A stretch of 9,302 nucleotides of DNA from an uncultured Bacteroidales bacterium (lineage in GTDB: Bacteria; Bacteroidota; Bacteroidia; Bacteroidales; Paludibacteraceae), in NCBI GenBank assembly GCA_902799875.1, contig CADCCH010000055.1, positions 1 to 9,302 of the forward strand, read 5' to 3'. Every line of letters begins with the position of its first letter. Positions within the stretch are counted from its first letter, which is position 1. A model generated the notes under the pieces. That model was not told the DNA's origin, did no database searches, and saw nothing but the letters and a program-made list of their open reading frames with translations. Both the position numbers and the translations under genes were made by a program. Shown here piece after piece: positions 8,047-9,302 of this stretch.

Positions 8047-8075
8047 GGTACAGGCGGCTGATTACCGCCTGTGCT
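8047..8075 (+). other. Intercistronic hairpin between the two GH32 genes
   Basis: ACAGGCGG (8050-8057) and CCGCCTGT (8065-8072) form a perfect 8-bp stem around a 7-base loop. A G-C pair between two G-U wobbles extends it to 11 pairs. It sits in the 47-bp gap after the stop at 8036, and its 3' arm ends 8 bases before the ATG at 8084. The following bases are GCTGACACG with no T run, so it is not a classic intrinsic terminator. It may stabilise the upstream mRNA 3' end, mark a processing site, or lower translation of the downstream gene. The pairing is seen directly; the role is inferred. Confidence 0.65.
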
Positions 8076-8083
8076 GACACGTT

Positions 8084-9302
8084 ATGAAAAGAATTTTACT
8101 TACAATGTTCCTTTGTCGCAGCCTCGCAGGCATGGCTTCCGAAGGTTTTTACTACCAACCGGCGAACGGCTGGTGTGGAGACCCGATGCCGTTTTACGAT
8201 GTGCAAAACCAACTCTTCCGGGTATGTTATCTGCAAGAGTTCCGTCCCAATGACTACGCTACCTATCACCCTGTTTATGCTTTGGAAACGGAGGATATGG
8301 TGCATTATACCGAGCTGGGCGAAGTGCTGCCTACCGGAGACAGGTGGGCGCTGGATGCCGCTATAGGTACAGGGTCGGTCATTTGGGTCGAGGCGCAGCA
8401 GATGTATTATTTTTTCTATACCGGTAATAAGTTCCAACCCGGTCAGAACGAGTGCGGTCAGGTTGTGCTATCCGCTACTTCGACCGATGGCGTCTCCTGG
8501 ACGAAAACCAATTTCCGGCTCGATGGCGCAGCGGGGTATTACTACCGCAATGATTTCCGTGACCCGGAGGTGTTCCTCGGCGAGGACGGCAAGTATCATA
8601 TGCTGGTAGCAACCGGCAAGAACGGGCGTAACGTACTAGCGCATTTCACCTCCACCAATCTCGTGCAATGGACAGACAGAGGCGTATTTATGAACACCCT
8701 CTGGGATCGTTTCTACGAGTGCCCGAATGTCTTTAAGATGGGCGACTGGTGGTATCTCGTCTATAGCGAGTTGCATCGAGAGATACGCCGCGTGCAGTAT
8801 TTCAAAGCCCGCACGTTCGAAGGCTTGGCGGCTTGTACGGCGAACGATACACCCGTTTGGCCTGATAACCATGAGGGCTATCTGGACAGCCGCGGACTCT
8901 ATGCCGGTAAGACCGCTTCGGACGGCGCCAACCGCTATCTGTGGGGATGGTGTCCCACACGCCGCGACAATAACAATACAGCCGTTAATAACGACAACGG
9001 AGAACCCGATTGGGCAGGCTCGCTCGTGGCGCACCGCCTGATACAGCATGCCGACGGTTCGCTTACCTTGGGAGAGATAGAGAGCGTGCATAATTGGTTT
9101 AACGACGATGTACCGGTATCTGCTACCTCCGCTTCGCTCGGCGAAGGAGCTTCGCTTGCGCTCCCTGCTCTCAGCGACAGAACGCACCTCTCCTTCACCG
9201 TCACGGCAAGCTCCGCACAAACGAAATTCGGTGTCTCCGTAGCCAAAGAGAGTTGGTCGGGACGTTTTTACTCCATTATCGTCAATCCCGAAGCAAACAA
9301 CA
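8084..9302 (+). CDS. GH32 family β-fructosidase, probably periplasmic and exo-acting (3' end outside window)
   Basis: The frame is open from the ATG at 8084 to the window edge (406 full codons). It is a close paralogue of the upstream GH32. Catalytic residues are the nucleophile Asp33 in CGDPMPF, Asp160 in FRDP and Glu212 in YECPN. It shares WDRFYECP, YLVYSEL, LDSRG, WGWCPTR and WAGSLVAHRL with its neighbour. The C-terminal β-sandwich has begun (FYSIIVNPEANN matches WYTLVVNPEDND there), so about 86 residues are missing and the full protein would be near 490. The N-terminus looks like an SPI-type signal (cut near GMA/SEG) with no lipobox, though Arg12 interrupts a short hydrophobic core. Periplasmic release of fructose from imported oligosaccharides is inferred, as for BT1759. 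No Shine-Dalgarno precedes it. Confidence 0.9.
   Translation, partial: MKRILLTMFLCRSLAGMASEGFYYQPANGWCGDPMPFYDVQNQLFRVCYLQEFRPNDYATYHPVYALETEDMVHYTELGEVLPTGDRWALDAAIGTGSVIWVEAQQMYYFFYTGNKFQPGQNECGQVVLSATSTDGVSWTKTNFRLDGAAGYYYRNDFRDPEVFLGEDGKYHMLVATGKNGRNVLAHFTSTNLVQWTDRGVFMNTLWDRFYECPNVFKMGDWWYLVYSELHREIRRVQYFKARTFEGLAACTANDTPVWPDNHEGYLDSRGLYAGKTASDGANRYLWGWCPTRRDNNNTAVNNDNGEPDWAGSLVAHRLIQHADGSLTLGEIESVHNWFNDDVPVSATSASLGEGASLALPALSDRTHLSFTVTASSAQTKFGVSVAKESWSGRFYSIIVNPEANN
9131..9164 (+). repeat. Nested palindromic stretch inside the second GH32 gene
   Basis: CTTCGC (9132-9137), GCGAAG (9141-9146) and CTTCGC (9150-9155) are spaced so that the middle arm can pair with either flank across a 3-base loop. 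GGAGC (9146-9150) and GCTCC (9160-9164) give a third, overlapping inverted repeat. The direct repeat GCTTCGCT occurs at 9131 and 9149. It encodes a low-complexity Ala/Ser/Leu/Gly stretch where the paralogue has an unrelated sequence about three residues shorter. It may be a REP-like element tolerated in a linker, or chance. Confidence 0.45.

Noticed and set aside
8047..8075. Hairpin as a Rho-independent terminator
   Set aside because: No T-run follows the stem, and the next gene starts 8 bases later on the same strand.
8071..8253. 60-codon frame with a GTG start overlapping the second GH32
   Set aside because: It overlaps the hairpin and the GH32 start in another frame. The GH32 frame from 8084 is open to the window edge with all three catalytic motifs.

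Overview
The window reads as part of a fructan (levan- or inulin-type) polysaccharide utilization locus from a gut-type member of the Bacteroidales (Bacteroidota). The evidence is a SusC/SusD pair, Bacteroidetes-style lipoproteins with a charged stretch just after the lipidated Cys, mostly no Shine-Dalgarno sequence, and roughly balanced GC. I cannot name a genus. All six genes lie on the + strand with gaps of 1 to 47 bp, so they look like one operon. No gene-free stretch exceeds 50 bp, and no tRNA, rRNA, IS element, CRISPR array or convincing promoter was seen.

Layout, left to right: the C-terminal 88 residues of a PfkB-family sugar kinase, probably fructokinase (1-267); a full SusC-like TonB-dependent transporter (286-3336); a short gap holding two perfect 16-bp A/T-rich direct repeats; a SusD-like lipoprotein (3378-5084); a surface lipoprotein with two Ig-like repeats and a DUF4960-type C-terminal domain (5086-6453); a GH32 lipoprotein, probably a surface endo-fructanase (6459-8036); a perfect hairpin in the next gap; and a second GH32 gene that has a signal peptide but no lipobox and runs off the right edge (8084 to 9302).

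The order SusC, SusD, DUF4960 protein, lipoprotein GH32, second GH32 matches the characterised Bacteroides thetaiotaomicron levan locus (BT1763, BT1762, BT1761, BT1760, BT1759). There the first four products form an outer-membrane 'utilisome'. By analogy, the surface GH32 cuts fructan, the DUF4960 protein and SusD hold the chains, SusC imports oligosaccharides, the periplasmic GH32 releases fructose, and the kinase phosphorylates it in the cytoplasm. The inner-membrane fructose permease and the hybrid two-component regulator expected for such a locus are not in the window.

This is therefore a known type of system rather than a wholly new one. Points worth a second look are: the kinase placed ahead of SusC; the shared atypical nucleophile box of both GH32 enzymes; the amidotransferase-like look of the DUF4960 domain; the 16-bp tandem repeat before susD; the strong ribosome-binding site inside the end of susD; the hairpin between the GH32 genes; the odd signal peptide of the last protein; and a nested palindrome inside its coding region.
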